Shown here piece after piece: positions 1 to 5,576 of a stretch of 8,042 nucleotides of DNA (position 1 is its first letter; each line of letters opens with the position of its first letter). The translations under genes and the position numbers were made by a program. The notes beneath the pieces were generated by a model. That model worked only from the letters and a program-made list of their open reading frames with translations, was not told the DNA's origin and did not search any database. The DNA is taken from contig JAUPWK010000045.1 in the NCBI GenBank assembly GCA_030916555.1, positions 1 through 8,042 of the forward strand. The letters are read 5' to 3'. The stretch is from Patescibacteria group bacterium (lineage in GTDB: Bacteria; Patescibacteriota; Patescibacteriia; UBA9934).

Positions 1-201
1 AAACACAATCTCTGATGGACGGGCGCTTATAAGCTCAGCCACACGAACACGAGCCTCGTCGATTGCTTGGCGAGCACGCATGCCAGCAGCATGGATACTT
101 GAAGGATTGGCAAACTCACCCTTTAGAAGGGGTAACATCGCCTTCAAGACCCTAGGGTCAAGCGGCGTAGCGGCGGCATAATCTAAATAGATGCTTGGCA
201 T
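1..201 (-). CDS. Cysteine desulfurase (NifS/IscS type), N-terminal part, cut by window edge
   Basis: This is a PLP-dependent class V aminotransferase-fold enzyme that takes sulfur from cysteine as a persulfide, for Fe-S clusters and thiolated tRNA. Only the first 67 residues are visible. They begin MPSIYLDYAAATPLDPRV, matching the family opening usually seen as YLDNAATTPVDP. They continue through FANPSSIH, the AR.A...AR..VAELI helix and the P.EIVF strand that precedes the TSGGTE cofactor loop, which lies beyond the window. The catalytic lysine and cysteine are therefore not visible. The ATG at 201 is placed exactly where family members start. It follows the DipZ-like gene's stop by 26 bases on the same strand, so cotranscription is likely. 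There is no good Shine-Dalgarno; the start is preceded by GGGTAT. NifS, IscS and SufS subtypes cannot be separated from this fragment, though the opening favours the NifS/IscS class. Confidence 0.9.
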   Translation of the reverse strand, partial: MPSIYLDYAAATPLDPRVLKAMLPLLKGEFANPSSIHAAGMRARQAIDEARVRVAELISARPSEIVF

Positions 202-227
202 ATACCCGAACAAACTACCGTGTTTTC

Positions 228-1223
228 CTACTCCTCGCAACCCGTAAACGTAAACGCAAATAACTGCACGTTCCCTGACGCAGTTTTAAGTTTCAGCGTG
301 CCACGATGATACATCTTGGCGTTGATAAGTGAATACATGCGGTGCTCCTTAAGGGTCACGATAGCTTTGCCATCATTTCCAATCCGCACATCACTCCCTG
401 CAAGATCCGCAGGCACCGGCAAACCGTCCAACTCAACTTCAATAACCGCGGTTCTACCATTACCCGAGCCCATCACCACATTCACCGCAAAAGCACTATA
501 TTTTAAAGCGAGAAACTCATTTGCAACTGACAATTTACGACTGTGTTCAACGTACTCAGACGTAATTTTCCAGTGCCCAAATAAATATGGAACGTCATCA
601 AGACGTTCAGAAATATCAGCAAAGGCCTCTTCTGTATCAGGCAAAAACTCTTGATCATTACCGAACTTTCCCTTGAGAAAACCTAAATATGTTTCCGGAG
701 TGGTTCGGTAACACACAGCTCCGCCCTGCTCACCTTCTGGTGGGACGGGTGGGAGGTCCTTAGCGCCAATATCCTTAAGGGCTTTTTGAATTGCAAGCTC
801 TGTTTCCGCATACCCACCCTCTCCAACGTGGTCATATACGATAGCCCCTTCCTTATCGATGAGATATTTGCGGGGCCAATATTCGTTGGCAAAAGCATGC
901 CAGATTTTGTAGTCGGGATCGAGCACTACTGGATACTCAATGCCCGCATCTCGCACGGCCTGCTCAACATTTTTTTCAATTTTTTCAAAAGCAAATTCTG
1001 GGGTATGAACACCAATAATGACTAATCCTTTATCCGCATACAGCTTGTGCCAACGGTTGAGCGTAGCTTGTGTGCGAATGCAGTTCACGCAGGAATACGT
1101 CCAAAAATCGACTAACACAACTTTGCCACGCATTTTTTTTAGCGTCGTCGGCTCACCTTGTAGCCAAACAGGCTTCCCCGGAAACTCGGGAGCCCGGACA
1201 CGTGACAGGCGGTGCAAAAACAT
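228..1223 (-). CDS. DipZ-like thioredoxin-family protein with C-terminal DipZ domain, no membrane domain
   Basis: This 331-residue protein has a TlpA/DipZ-type thioredoxin fold at residues 11-150. The redox motif is WTYSCVNC (C45, C48), and the cis-proline region is EYWPRKYLID (P117), followed by VGEGGYAETE, all typical of DipZ. Residues about 165-331 match the C-terminal domain that follows thioredoxin in mycobacterial DipZ (the thioredoxin-like C-terminal/CBM-like domain), with PETYLGF near its start and a beta-rich tail. The CcdA-like membrane half of full DipZ is absent. I see no signal peptide or transmembrane segment, so it should be cytoplasmic unless exported another way. The ATG at 1223 is chosen because homology begins at APEF just after it. 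A longer TTG start at 1286 would overlap the upstream gene by 56 bases and adds nothing family-like. It lies 7 bases after the VIT1-like gene. Its role is presumably disulfide or peroxide handling (inference). Confidence 0.88.
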   Translation of the reverse strand: MFLHRLSRVRAPEFPGKPVWLQGEPTTLKKMRGKVVLVDFWTYSCVNCIRTQATLNRWHKLYADKGLVIIGVHTPEFAFEKIEKNVEQAVRDAGIEYPVVLDPDYKIWHAFANEYWPRKYLIDKEGAIVYDHVGEGGYAETELAIQKALKDIGAKDLPPVPPEGEQGGAVCYRTTPETYLGFLKGKFGNDQEFLPDTEEAFADISERLDDVPYLFGHWKITSEYVEHSRKLSVANEFLALKYSAFAVNVVMGSGNGRTAVIEVELDGLPVPADLAGSDVRIGNDGKAIVTLKEHRMYSLINAKMYHRGTLKLKTASGNVQLFAFTFTGCEE

Positions 1224-1229
1224 ACGCGA

Positions 1230-1235
1230 ATTATA
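1230..1235 (-). promoter_or_regulatory. -10 box (TATAAT) immediately before the DipZ-like start
   Basis: A perfect TATAAT lies on the minus strand with six bases between it and the ATG at 1223, so initiation would fall on or next to the start codon (leaderless). It overlaps the stop codon of the upstream VIT1-like gene. No convincing -35 lies 16-18 bases away (GATATT at 17), so the call rests on the -10 and the position only. Confidence 0.4.
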
Positions 1236-1938
1236 ACCCGTGATAACCTGAAATATCAGACAATAACCGACCGAGTAGAATTCCAAGCAGGGCGGCCCCT
1301 AAAGACACCATAAGCATCTCAACTCCACTACGTACTTTTGGAACGCCGGTGAGATTTGCCTTCCAGACACCGAGGAAGAATAGACAGACAACGGTCAATA
1401 ATACCGCTACCGGCAACGCCCAGGTCAAGGGTAGGAGTATGTAGGGGGCAAGTACTAAAAAGCCACCGGCAACGTAAAATAGACCCATGACGATAGCGGA
1501 AAAAATCGGGGTGGAGCTCACGGCCGGCGAAAAACGGTACTCACAACGACGAACCTCCTCAAGCCAAAGCTTTCGCTCCTTACCAAAAGCCGTCATAGCC
1601 ACCTTGATATCACTCGGTGAGAACCCTTTACGTTCAAAGAGTTCTTTTAACGATTCGTCATCCGTGATGCGCTCAGACAATAGTCGTGACTCGTCTTGCT
1701 TAGCGCGCTCACTGTAAAGTTGTGTCGTTGACTTTGAGGACAAATAGCTTCCTGCCGCCATGGAAACCGCCTCAACAAAAACAAGTACGACGCCGGACAA
1801 TACGACGACGTACTTGTCACCACTCCCAACCGCTACACCGCTCACGGTGCCGAGAGTGGACACAAGGCTATCTTCTAGCCCAAACACGACTTCGCGAATG
1901 CTTGAAACAAGCTTTTCGCGTAGTTTCCCTCCTTGCAT
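1231..1938 (-). CDS. VIT1/CCC1-family iron/manganese transporter
   Basis: This is a 235-residue integral membrane protein of the VIT1 family, whose members move Fe2+ or Mn2+ out of the cytoplasm in exchange for protons. TM1 carries VVFGLEDSLVSTLGTVSGV with the family aspartate (D23). TM2 carries VEAVSMAAGSYLSSKS (E56, M60). Residues about 67-138 form the charged, Glu-rich cytoplasmic helical segment that corresponds to the family's metal-binding domain. TM3-TM5 lie near 142-165, 168-192 and 205-224. Many relatives have Glu after the SMAxG motif (SMAAGEY); here it is Ser (S64), while E56 sits four residues before the Met. ATG 1938 is preferred over GTG 1956 because the extra six residues are not family-like and the ATG sits eight bases after a -10-like box. 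It follows the 160-residue gene by 20 bases and precedes the DipZ-like gene by 7. The exact metal is unknown. Confidence 0.9.
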   Translation of the reverse strand: MQGGKLREKLVSSIREVVFGLEDSLVSTLGTVSGVAVGSGDKYVVVLSGVVLVFVEAVSMAAGSYLSSKSTTQLYSERAKQDESRLLSERITDDESLKELFERKGFSPSDIKVAMTAFGKERKLWLEEVRRCEYRFSPAVSSTPIFSAIVMGLFYVAGGFLVLAPYILLPLTWALPVAVLLTVVCLFFLGVWKANLTGVPKVRSGVEMLMVSLGAALLGILLGRLLSDISGYHGL

Positions 1939-1946
1939 ATACCCAA

Positions 1947-1955
1947 ATTGTAACA
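1947..1955 (-). promoter_or_regulatory. Extended -10 box (TGTTACAAT) before the VIT1-like gene
   Basis: On the minus strand TGT-TACAAT is an extended -10 (TGn plus five of six matches) ending eight bases before the ATG at 1938. Transcription from it would give a one- or two-base leader. It lies in the 20-base gap after the upstream gene's TGA. An extended -10 can work without a -35. Confidence 0.4.
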
Positions 1956-1958
1956 CGA

Positions 1959-2441
1959 TCAGGCCACCCGACGGTTTTTATCAGCAGAAACGTGTCCACG
2001 ATCAATTAAATCTTGCCGAGCATCATTATCGGCTGCGATTTTAGCCAAATCTTCGTCAGAGAACTCTTTCCAAATCTCAGTTCGCTTACCGGTAATCTCA
2101 GCAAGCGCATCACGAGACTCCCGAAGGGTCTCCATTCGGCCATTCACCATTTGACGCTGCTCTTCAGACACTCCTTCATCGTGTGTACGCACAACAATGC
2201 TTGCACAAGCATTCCACTCTTTAACGTAGTCCTGTTCAATTTTTTGCAACTGCTCTGCTGACATTCCGCGCGCCTTATCAACAGAAATAGCCATTAAAAC
2301 AGGATGCTGTTTAAAATAATCTTCAATGAGTTGACTGGAAGGACTCAATTCTGCGCGCTTGTCTTTATTCTCATTCGGTGCAAATCTTGAAAATTCTCGA
2401 CCTTCCATAGGAAATAAATTACTTGATACTGAGCAAAGCAT
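1959..2441 (-). CDS. Hypothetical charged, helical, soluble protein (160 aa)
   Basis: I do not recognise a family. The protein is rich in Glu, Asp, Lys, Arg and Gln. It looks mostly alpha-helical, with no transmembrane segment and no convincing signal peptide. Visible stretches include QLIEDYFKQHPVLMAIS, a helical run ending in YVKEWNACASIVV, and a C-terminal part (EFSDEDLAKIAADNDARQDL) that looks like a short acidic helix pair. The two cysteines, C3 and one in NACAS, suggest no metal site. The start is uncertain. ATG 2441 gives 160 residues; ATG 2408 (MEGREFSRFAP) would give 149 and drop an unremarkable leader-like stretch. Neither has a Shine-Dalgarno. It is first in the minus-strand cluster before the VIT1-like gene and diverges from the baeRF-like gene by 44 bases. 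Cluster position hints at a link with metal or redox stress, but function is unknown. Confidence 0.75.
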   Translation of the reverse strand: MLCSVSSNLFPMEGREFSRFAPNENKDKRAELSPSSQLIEDYFKQHPVLMAISVDKARGMSAEQLQKIEQDYVKEWNACASIVVRTHDEGVSEEQRQMVNGRMETLRESRDALAEITGKRTEIWKEFSDEDLAKIAADNDARQDLIDRGHVSADKNRRVA

Positions 2442-2485
2442 ACACGATTGAATAAAAATGCTAAACTGTATTTAACTATAGCTAT
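2442..2485. promoter_or_regulatory. AT-rich divergent promoter region between the 160-aa gene and the baeRF-like gene
   Basis: These 44 bases must hold or abut the start signals of two divergent genes. The stretch is strongly AT-rich. Plus-strand candidates include TTGAAT at 2449 and TATAGC at 2477, but their spacing is poor. On the minus strand TATTCA lies seven bases before the ATG at 2441. No element is convincing alone. There is no Shine-Dalgarno before either start. Confidence 0.35.
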
Positions 2486-2908
2486 ATGCAAATTTCTGAC
2501 CATTACCGTCCGTTCGAGAAAAAAGTCGTTATCGCCGTCACGAATAATGAACGTGCACGTCTCCTTAAGGCTGAGGGTCGTGAGGTTGATGAAATCGAGA
2601 TACTTGAAACCGCTGAAATCGCCCCAGTTGAACGCTCAATGTCAAAGCACGGACAAGGTGAGGCGGATTTCGATGCCATGAAAGAACACCGTCTAAAGGA
2701 GCTCTACGCGCTCCTTAGTGATCGTCTTCGCGAAATGCTTGATCACGAAGGCTACACGCAAGCTATTGTCTGCGTACCCGAAGTCAATAAAAATACTTTT
2801 ACCGAAAATCTTGCCCCTGACATGCAGAAAAAGATCGCTGAAGTTATTCCGAAGAACCTTGCCAGCATGGACATTCCGCATATTGTGAGGATTCTACTTG
2901 AGGGTTAA
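2486..2908 (+). CDS. Host_attach / baeRF-like protein
   Basis: This small soluble protein of 140 residues resembles the 'protein required for attachment to host cells' family. That family is related to bacterial eRF1-like (baeRF) domains and has an RNase H-like fold. The N-terminal part (KKVVIAVTNNERARLLKAEG) is the usual opening strand and turn. A mid-protein helix, HRLKELYALLSDRLREML, leads to QAIVCVPEV. The end, KKIAEVIPKNLASMDIPHIVRIL, matches the family's closing pattern (variants of I.KDLT.LP..EI...L). The length is normal for the family. The family name comes from an Agrobacterium phenotype; the biochemical role is not established, and a ribosome-related role is inferred from the eRF1 likeness. 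It ends four bases before a bidirectional terminator, so it is monocistronic. The stop is TAA, and there is no Shine-Dalgarno before the ATG. Assignment is from motif memory, so moderate. Confidence 0.65.
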   Translation: MQISDHYRPFEKKVVIAVTNNERARLLKAEGREVDEIEILETAEIAPVERSMSKHGQGEADFDAMKEHRLKELYALLSDRLREMLDHEGYTQAIVCVPEVNKNTFTENLAPDMQKKIAEVIPKNLASMDIPHIVRILLEG

Positions 2909-2911
2909 ACC

Positions 2912-2941
2912 AAAACACGAGCCTCACGGCTCGTGTTTTTT
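2912..2941. terminator. Bidirectional intrinsic terminator between convergent genes
   Basis: A perfect 12-bp stem (2912-2923 with 2928-2939, arm AAAACACGAGCC) closes a TCAC loop. The plus strand continues into six Ts (2936-2941). The minus strand ends in TTTT-GG-TTT. It therefore serves the baeRF-like gene on the plus strand and the ABC exporter on the minus strand. The exporter's TAA (2940-2942) lies inside the plus-strand T-tract. Confidence 0.92.
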
Positions 2942-4730
2942 AATCTGGCAAATATCCTCCCGACTGTAGGCGCCAAAGTTTTTCGTACATGCCGCCTTCA
3001 CGAATAAGGTCTGTATGCGTTCCGAGCTCCACAAGTTGACCCTGATCAATAACGGCGATTTGATCAGCCATGTACACCGTTGATAAACGGTGAGCGATAA
3101 TAATCGTCGTACGCTCTTCCATGGCTGACTGGAGGGCTAATTGCAGCTTATGCTCTGTCTCAGAATCAAGAGCGCTTGTTGATTCGTCCAAAATTAAAAT
3201 TGGAGTATCGGCCAAGAAAATTCGCGCCAAAGCTAAACGCTGACGCTCACCACCCGAAAGCCTTCCACCGCGCTCTCCCACAAGCGTATCGTAACCATCC
3301 TTCATGCGCACAATGAATTCGTGGGCCTGCGCCTTCTTACAAGCTGCGATAACTTGCGAACGCGTGGCGCCCGGGGCAGCAAACTTTACATTATTCAAAA
3401 CGCTGTCATTAAAAAGCACCGTCTCCTGCTGCACAACTCCCACTGCCTTTCTAACATCAGCAACTTTGAGTTCACGTAAATCGCGACCATCAAGAAGAAC
3501 TTTGCCATCTGAAGGGTCAAGAAAACGGTTAATGAGGCGTACAAAGGTTGATTTTCCACTCCCCGAAGCCCCAACAATTGCCAAACTTGTTCCAGCCCGC
3601 ACGTGGAGCGACACATCTTTAACTGTCGGCTTTTTTGCAGCCTGATACTGAACACTGACGTGCTCAAATTCAAGTTCTCCAAAAATTTTGCGTGGTGATT
3701 TTGCTTTTGGCCCATCAATGACTTTGTTTTCTGCTGACCAATCCTCCTTAATACGCGCAAAAGCAGAACGAATCTCCGTCATCCGGCGTAAAACATCTGC
3801 CATCAAAAAATCAAAGGGGGCCAAAATATACCCAACCATGCCAAGGAACGTTACAAGCGTACCAACACTGAGTGTTCCGCGCTGAATAAGCCAAAGGCCC
3901 ATAATTACAACTGCCATGCGCGCCAACAACCGAACAACGCTGTTACCCAAATCAAGCGCAGTCCAAACCCAGTTTAAAGCCTCCTGACGGGCCGTAATTC
4001 GCTCCATGTGACGTGTATGCTCAGCCAGTATGGCCTTCTCAGCCACAAAGGCTTTAATTGGCAGAATGCCTTGAACCGACTCACTTAACATTCGAGATGC
4101 CTCATCCCAGGCCTCATTCAATTCATCCTGCTTAGCATCGGCGTATCGGTATGCGATCAATGTAAGCGAGCTCAAAACCGGCACTCCAAGTAAGCTTGTG
4201 ACCGCCATTCTCCAATCAAGGAGAAGACCAACGCCTAAAAATACCCCGAAAGTGATCAATGTTGGTGTCACGTCGGTAAGTGTTCGAGCAGAAAAGCCCC
4301 AAGACGCATCCCAGGCACGATCAAACTTCTTTGAGATCGAACCAAGCGACACACGACCAAATCGCTCAGGATCCCAGCTCAAAATCTTTTCTACTGAACG
4401 ATGGGCAAAGTCTTTAAGCACGGTGTGCGCAGCTTTCCAGCTCAGCGTCTGACTCAACTCTTTGGTTAAGCTCCCAAACAATGCAGCCGCGCACCACAAC
4501 CCCACTAACGGCAGAATGAGAGCAAAGATATGACTCGTATCGCCTGCCGCAATCACAATCACGGCGTCAACGATTCGACCATAGATGACCGGCTCAGCGG
4601 CCAGAGCCAGTGCGGATACTACAATCAAAAACAGGGACACGACATAATATTTTGTCGTACCTGCAAACGAAGGGCCAAGAATGGCGCGAAATTCGCGCCA
4701 ACTCAACTTTTCCCCCTTGTCTTCCTCCAT
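2940..4730 (-). CDS. ABC exporter half-transporter (fused membrane and ATPase domains, MsbA/MDR-like)
   Basis: This 596-residue type IV (exporter) ABC protein acts in the cytoplasmic membrane, probably as a dimer. Residues 1-325 form the six-helix membrane domain, with hydrophobic segments near 29-50, 68-86, 153-172, 175-195, 263-283 and 287-309. Residues 350-590 are the nucleotide-binding domain. It has Walker A GASGSGKST (387-395), Q-loop VVQQETVLF (430-440), signature LSGGERQR (491-498), Walker B ILILDE with catalytic E516, D-loop SALD, and H-loop H547. All ATPase motifs are intact. A single half-transporter gene with no partner suggests a homodimer. The substrate cannot be read from sequence; lipids, peptides or drugs are all possible. 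ATG 4730 follows an extended -10 box by nine bases. A GAGG five bases before the ATG could be a weak Shine-Dalgarno, but only if transcription starts further upstream. Confidence 0.95.
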   Translation of the reverse strand: MEEDKGEKLSWREFRAILGPSFAGTTKYYVVSLFLIVVSALALAAEPVIYGRIVDAVIVIAAGDTSHIFALILPLVGLWCAAALFGSLTKELSQTLSWKAAHTVLKDFAHRSVEKILSWDPERFGRVSLGSISKKFDRAWDASWGFSARTLTDVTPTLITFGVFLGVGLLLDWRMAVTSLLGVPVLSSLTLIAYRYADAKQDELNEAWDEASRMLSESVQGILPIKAFVAEKAILAEHTRHMERITARQEALNWVWTALDLGNSVVRLLARMAVVIMGLWLIQRGTLSVGTLVTFLGMVGYILAPFDFLMADVLRRMTEIRSAFARIKEDWSAENKVIDGPKAKSPRKIFGELEFEHVSVQYQAAKKPTVKDVSLHVRAGTSLAIVGASGSGKSTFVRLINRFLDPSDGKVLLDGRDLRELKVADVRKAVGVVQQETVLFNDSVLNNVKFAAPGATRSQVIAACKKAQAHEFIVRMKDGYDTLVGERGGRLSGGERQRLALARIFLADTPILILDESTSALDSETEHKLQLALQSAMEERTTIIIAHRLSTVYMADQIAVIDQGQLVELGTHTDLIREGGMYEKLWRLQSGGYLPD

Positions 4731-4739
4731 AACGCCCTC

Positions 4740-4748
4740 AGTATAACA
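4740..4748 (-). promoter_or_regulatory. Extended -10 promoter (TGTTATACT) of the ABC exporter
   Basis: On the minus strand TGT-TATACT ends nine bases before the exporter's ATG, so the predicted start of transcription leaves only about three leader bases. There is no -35 at normal spacing (GCGACA lies at 12 bases, too close). The region is back to back with the tRNA-Cys promoter. Confidence 0.55.
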
Positions 4749-4756
4749 TTCGCTAC

Positions 4757-4785
4757 TTGTCGCTCGCGGATATTTCTGCTAATCT
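4757..4785 (+). promoter_or_regulatory. Promoter of tRNA-Cys (TTGTCG - 17 bp - TAATCT, extended -10)
   Basis: The -35 TTGTCG (4757-4762) and -10 TAATCT (4780-4785) are 17 bases apart, and the -10 is preceded by TGC, giving an extended -10. Predicted initiation is near 4792, about ten bases before the mature tRNA 5' end at 4802. The strict spacing and placement support the call. Confidence 0.6.
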
Positions 4786-4801
4786 CCCTTCGTTCTTGTA
4801 G

Positions 4802-4876
4802 GGCCACATGGCGAAGTGGGAACGCTGGGGTCTGCAAAACCTCCATGAGCCGGTTCGATCCCGGCTGTGGCCTCCA
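4802..4876 (+). tRNA. trnC: tRNA-Cys (anticodon GCA), CCA encoded
   Basis: A full 75-base cloverleaf can be drawn. The acceptor stem GGCCACA pairs perfectly with TGTGGCC. The D arm is short, GCG/CGC around a nine-base loop containing GG. The anticodon stem GGGGT/ACCTC has one G-U pair and loop CTGCAAA, giving anticodon GCA at 4834-4836. There is a five-base variable loop, and the T arm GCCGG-TTCGATC-CCGGC is perfect. The discriminator is U, the usual identity base for cysteine tRNAs, followed by encoded CCA. It reads UGC/UGU codons. It stands alone, with its own promoter and a hairpin terminator five bases after the CCA. The extra G at 4801 is excluded because it would break the seven-pair acceptor stem. 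Confidence 0.97.
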
Positions 4877-4881
4877 AGAAC

Positions 4882-4912
4882 ACAAAACCCCACAAATCTT
4901 GTGGGGTTTTGT
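4882..4912 (+). terminator. Intrinsic terminator of tRNA-Cys
   Basis: A 14-bp perfect stem (4882-4895 with 4899-4912) surrounds the loop ATC, with core CCCCACAA/TTGTGGGG. The T-tract is short (TTTT then GT), so pairing strength carries it. It starts five bases after the tRNA's CCA end. Confidence 0.85.
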
Positions 4913-4918
4913 AGATAT

Positions 4919-4949
4919 AAAAACGCGAGTCCGTTTGGACTCGCGTTTT
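4919..4949 (-). terminator. Terminator of the lipoprotein gene (can act on both strands)
   Basis: A 13-bp perfect stem (4920-4932 with 4937-4949) has a four-base loop GTTT. On the minus strand it is followed by a five-T tract and lies four bases after the lipoprotein's TAA. On the plus strand it offers TTTTA, a back-up stop for the tRNA transcript. Its arm AAAACGCGAGTCC resembles the arm of the terminator at 2912. Confidence 0.88.
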
Positions 4950-4953
4950 ATGT

Positions 4954-5520
4954 TTACTCGGTATCAGTAACTGCTGCAGTCACAACCTCGGCAGAGGTAA
5001 TAATCTGTTCAGCCTGATTGATATCGTCACCGTACACAACGAACTTATAGTTCGTGGTGTCCGTTTTTAAGTAATAATCGTAGTTATAACGACCACCAGT
5101 CTCACAATCTCCACCATCCTCACACAACTTTACCTTGGAAAAACCGTCACCCATGTCCTCAGCTTCAGAAGGAATCACGCGGCGAGGATCTAGTTGGCTT
5201 ACCTTGATAAGCAAATTTCCACTCAAATTCGTGTATGAGTCGGGGGATACAGAGGCGTCAGGAGCAATTCCGCCAAGGACAATGGCTTTGGTGGTTGATT
5301 GTAGATAAATTTCATTGTCATTGCGCTCAACTTCATCGCTTGGAACTACTGCCTTTGTGCTTGGTGATTGGTATGGAACCGTCATCATCCAGGAGGATGG
5401 CAGGTCAAAGGCAAGTAACCACTTGCCCTCCACAACCTTTTGCTCGCCAAGCTTGCCGAGCGACACACAACCAGCACCTACAGCTACAAGTAAACCGAGC
5501 ACAAGAACTAACTTTTTCAT
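4954..5520 (-). CDS. Small predicted lipoprotein of unknown function (188 aa)
   Basis: The N-terminus MKKLVLVLGLLVAVGAGC has the layout of a lipoprotein signal: two lysines, a hydrophobic core and a lipobox-like VGAGC, giving a mature N-terminal Cys18. The -3 residue is Gly rather than Leu or Val, so the lipobox is slightly off consensus. The mature part (about 170 residues) opens with GKWLLAFDLPSSWMMTVPYQ. It is rich in Thr, Ser, Asp and Tyr, and looks like a beta-rich extracytoplasmic domain. C133 and C139 (KLCEDGGDCE) could form a short disulfide loop or, with the acidic residues, bind a cation. No enzyme motif was recognised. It follows the 3D-domain gene by 56 bases on the same strand and is closed by a terminator, so the two are probably cotranscribed. 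No Shine-Dalgarno is seen before the ATG. Confidence 0.8.
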   Translation of the reverse strand: MKKLVLVLGLLVAVGAGCVSLGKLGEQKVVEGKWLLAFDLPSSWMMTVPYQSPSTKAVVPSDEVERNDNEIYLQSTTKAIVLGGIAPDASVSPDSYTNLSGNLLIKVSQLDPRRVIPSEAEDMGDGFSKVKLCEDGGDCETGGRYNYDYYLKTDTTNYKFVVYGDDINQAEQIITSAEVVTAAVTDTE

Positions 5521-5576
5521 ACAATCATTTTGAAACGGGGTGATTTACTACCAGAGTAACATTGGCCAAGGATTTT

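Noticed and set aside
1224..1286. TTG start at 1286 giving a DipZ-like protein 21 residues longer, with a hydrophobic start
   Set aside because: It overlaps the VIT1-like gene by 56 bases, the extra residues match no DipZ opening and do not form a proper signal peptide, and ATG 1223 lies right where homology begins.
1929..1936. Perfect Shine-Dalgarno-like AAGGAGGG just after the VIT1-like ATG (minus strand)
   Set aside because: No usable start codon follows at normal spacing in any frame, so it is most simply the codons for Gln-Gly-Gly.
3395..3760. Minus-strand 121-codon frame overlapping the exporter ATPase domain
   Set aside because: It is an alternate frame of the ABC gene, whose Walker A and Q-loop fall in the main frame.
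4530..4970. Plus-strand 146-codon open frame across the exporter start and tRNA-Cys
   Set aside because: It runs through a well-formed tRNA and its terminator and is antisense to the exporter; the protein has no family likeness.
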